Assembly (NCBI GenBank): GCA_013036095.1
Contig: JAAXCW010000003.1
Coordinates: forward strand, 186,001-250,000
Reading direction: 5' to 3'
DNA from: Vulcanimicrobiota bacterium
Lineage (GTDB): Bacteria; Vulcanimicrobiota; Vulcanimicrobiia; Vulcanimicrobiales; Vulcanimicrobiaceae
DNA length: 64,000 nt
Under the pieces are notes generated by a model that ran no database searches, had not been told where the DNA came from, and was given only the letters and a program-made list of their open reading frames with translations. Both the position numbers and the translations under genes were made by a program. Positions 63,901 to 64,000 of the stretch are shown piece after piece. The stretch's first letter is position 1; each line of letters begins with the position of its first letter.

Positions 63901-63916
63901 ACGCGCGTGAGCGCGT
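63901..63916. terminator. Hairpin between convergent genes
   Basis: ACGCGC, loop GTGA, GCGCGT forms a perfect 6-bp hairpin between the S1/P1 nuclease and the minus-strand gene at the edge. There is no T-run, so its terminator role is uncertain. Confidence 0.35.
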
Positions 63917-64000
63917 CACTCGTCTGCGGAAGAGGCCTCGGATTTTGCGCGATCTTGTAAGTCTTTAACGATCGTCGCGTCCGCAAGCGTCGTTGTGTCG
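63916..64000 (-). CDS. C-terminal end of an unidentified minus-strand gene
   Basis: Reading from the right edge on the minus strand, 27 codons are open and end with TGA at 63918-63916. The tail reads TLADATIVKDLQDRAKSEAS and finishes SADE. The length is too short to name a family. Its charged helical character is protein-like, and convergent placement with the nuclease is plausible. Confidence 0.5.
   Translation of the reverse strand, partial: DTTTLADATIVKDLQDRAKSEASSADE

Overview
The window is a dense, GC-rich (by eye about 60% G+C) bacterial chromosome segment. Genes commonly overlap by 1-20 nt, and GTG and TTG starts are frequent. The gene set suggests a diderm: PstS with an outer-membrane barrel-like protein, a TonB-like protein, a TlpA-like lipoprotein, and a bifunctional penicillin-binding protein with a short N-terminal anchor. 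The housekeeping operons (xseAB-tlyA-nadK-recN and rimP-nusA-ylxR-infB-rbfA-nrnA-truB-ribF) are ordered as in Gram-positive and Terrabacteria-type lineages. My best guess is a little-cultured phylum such as Eremiobacterota (WPS-2) or a relative. That is an inference from gene style, not a marker-based call.

Layout. 1-11.4 kb: a folate block (folC end, folP, folB, folK), an AccB-like protein that lacks the biotinyl lysine followed by accC, then nusB, a class A penicillin-binding protein, xseA, xseB, tlyA, nadK and recN. 11.5-15 kb: a secreted unknown, pyruvate kinase on the minus strand and a divergent TonB-like proline-rich protein. 15-23 kb: a clear sigma-70-type promoter, a structured and terminated leader or small RNA, and the transcription/translation operon rimP to ribF, with a second leader-like region in front of infB. 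23-28 kb: small secreted or membrane proteins, a TlpA-like lipoprotein, a membrane-anchored two-ring Clp-type ATPase with an N-terminal zinc ribbon, a SIMPL protein and a GlsB/YeaQ protein.

27.8-31.6 kb: a tightly packed ferredoxin, methyltransferase, flavoprotein, SRPBCC cyclase and ketosynthase cluster that looks like a small polyketide- or lipid-tailoring pathway. 31.6-40 kb: signalling genes, namely a GAF-PP2C-HATPase protein, a 1932-residue soluble hybrid kinase with nine 92-residue HAMP-type repeats, and an overlapping CheR-like protein with an altered SAM motif, followed by a 150-bp nested inverted repeat. 40-43 kb: glutamate dehydrogenase, a propeller-like protein and a DapA-family lyase/aldolase. 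43-44.8 kb: a more AT-rich accessory patch with a trypsin-like protease. 44.8-46 kb: a NifU-like protein and class I aldolase.

46-53 kb: a phosphate-starvation locus (phoB, phoR, pstC, pstA, pstB, a barrel-like protein, pstS) with two Pho-box-like arrays and no phoU. 53-58.5 kb: threonine catabolism (tdh-kbl), then two secreted paralogues flanking a multicopper oxidase gene that carries both a start-codon lesion and a frameshift. 58.5-64 kb: an initiator tRNA on the minus strand, adenosine deaminase, a DtxR-type regulator, a rhomboid protease, a DinG-type helicase and an S1/P1 nuclease, with the end of another minus-strand gene at the edge.

The most interesting leads are the membrane Clp ATPase without N-domain, M-domain or ClpP loop, the poly-HAMP kinase with its CheR-like partner, the ketosynthase cluster, the biotin-less AccB, and the structured RNAs before rimP and infB.
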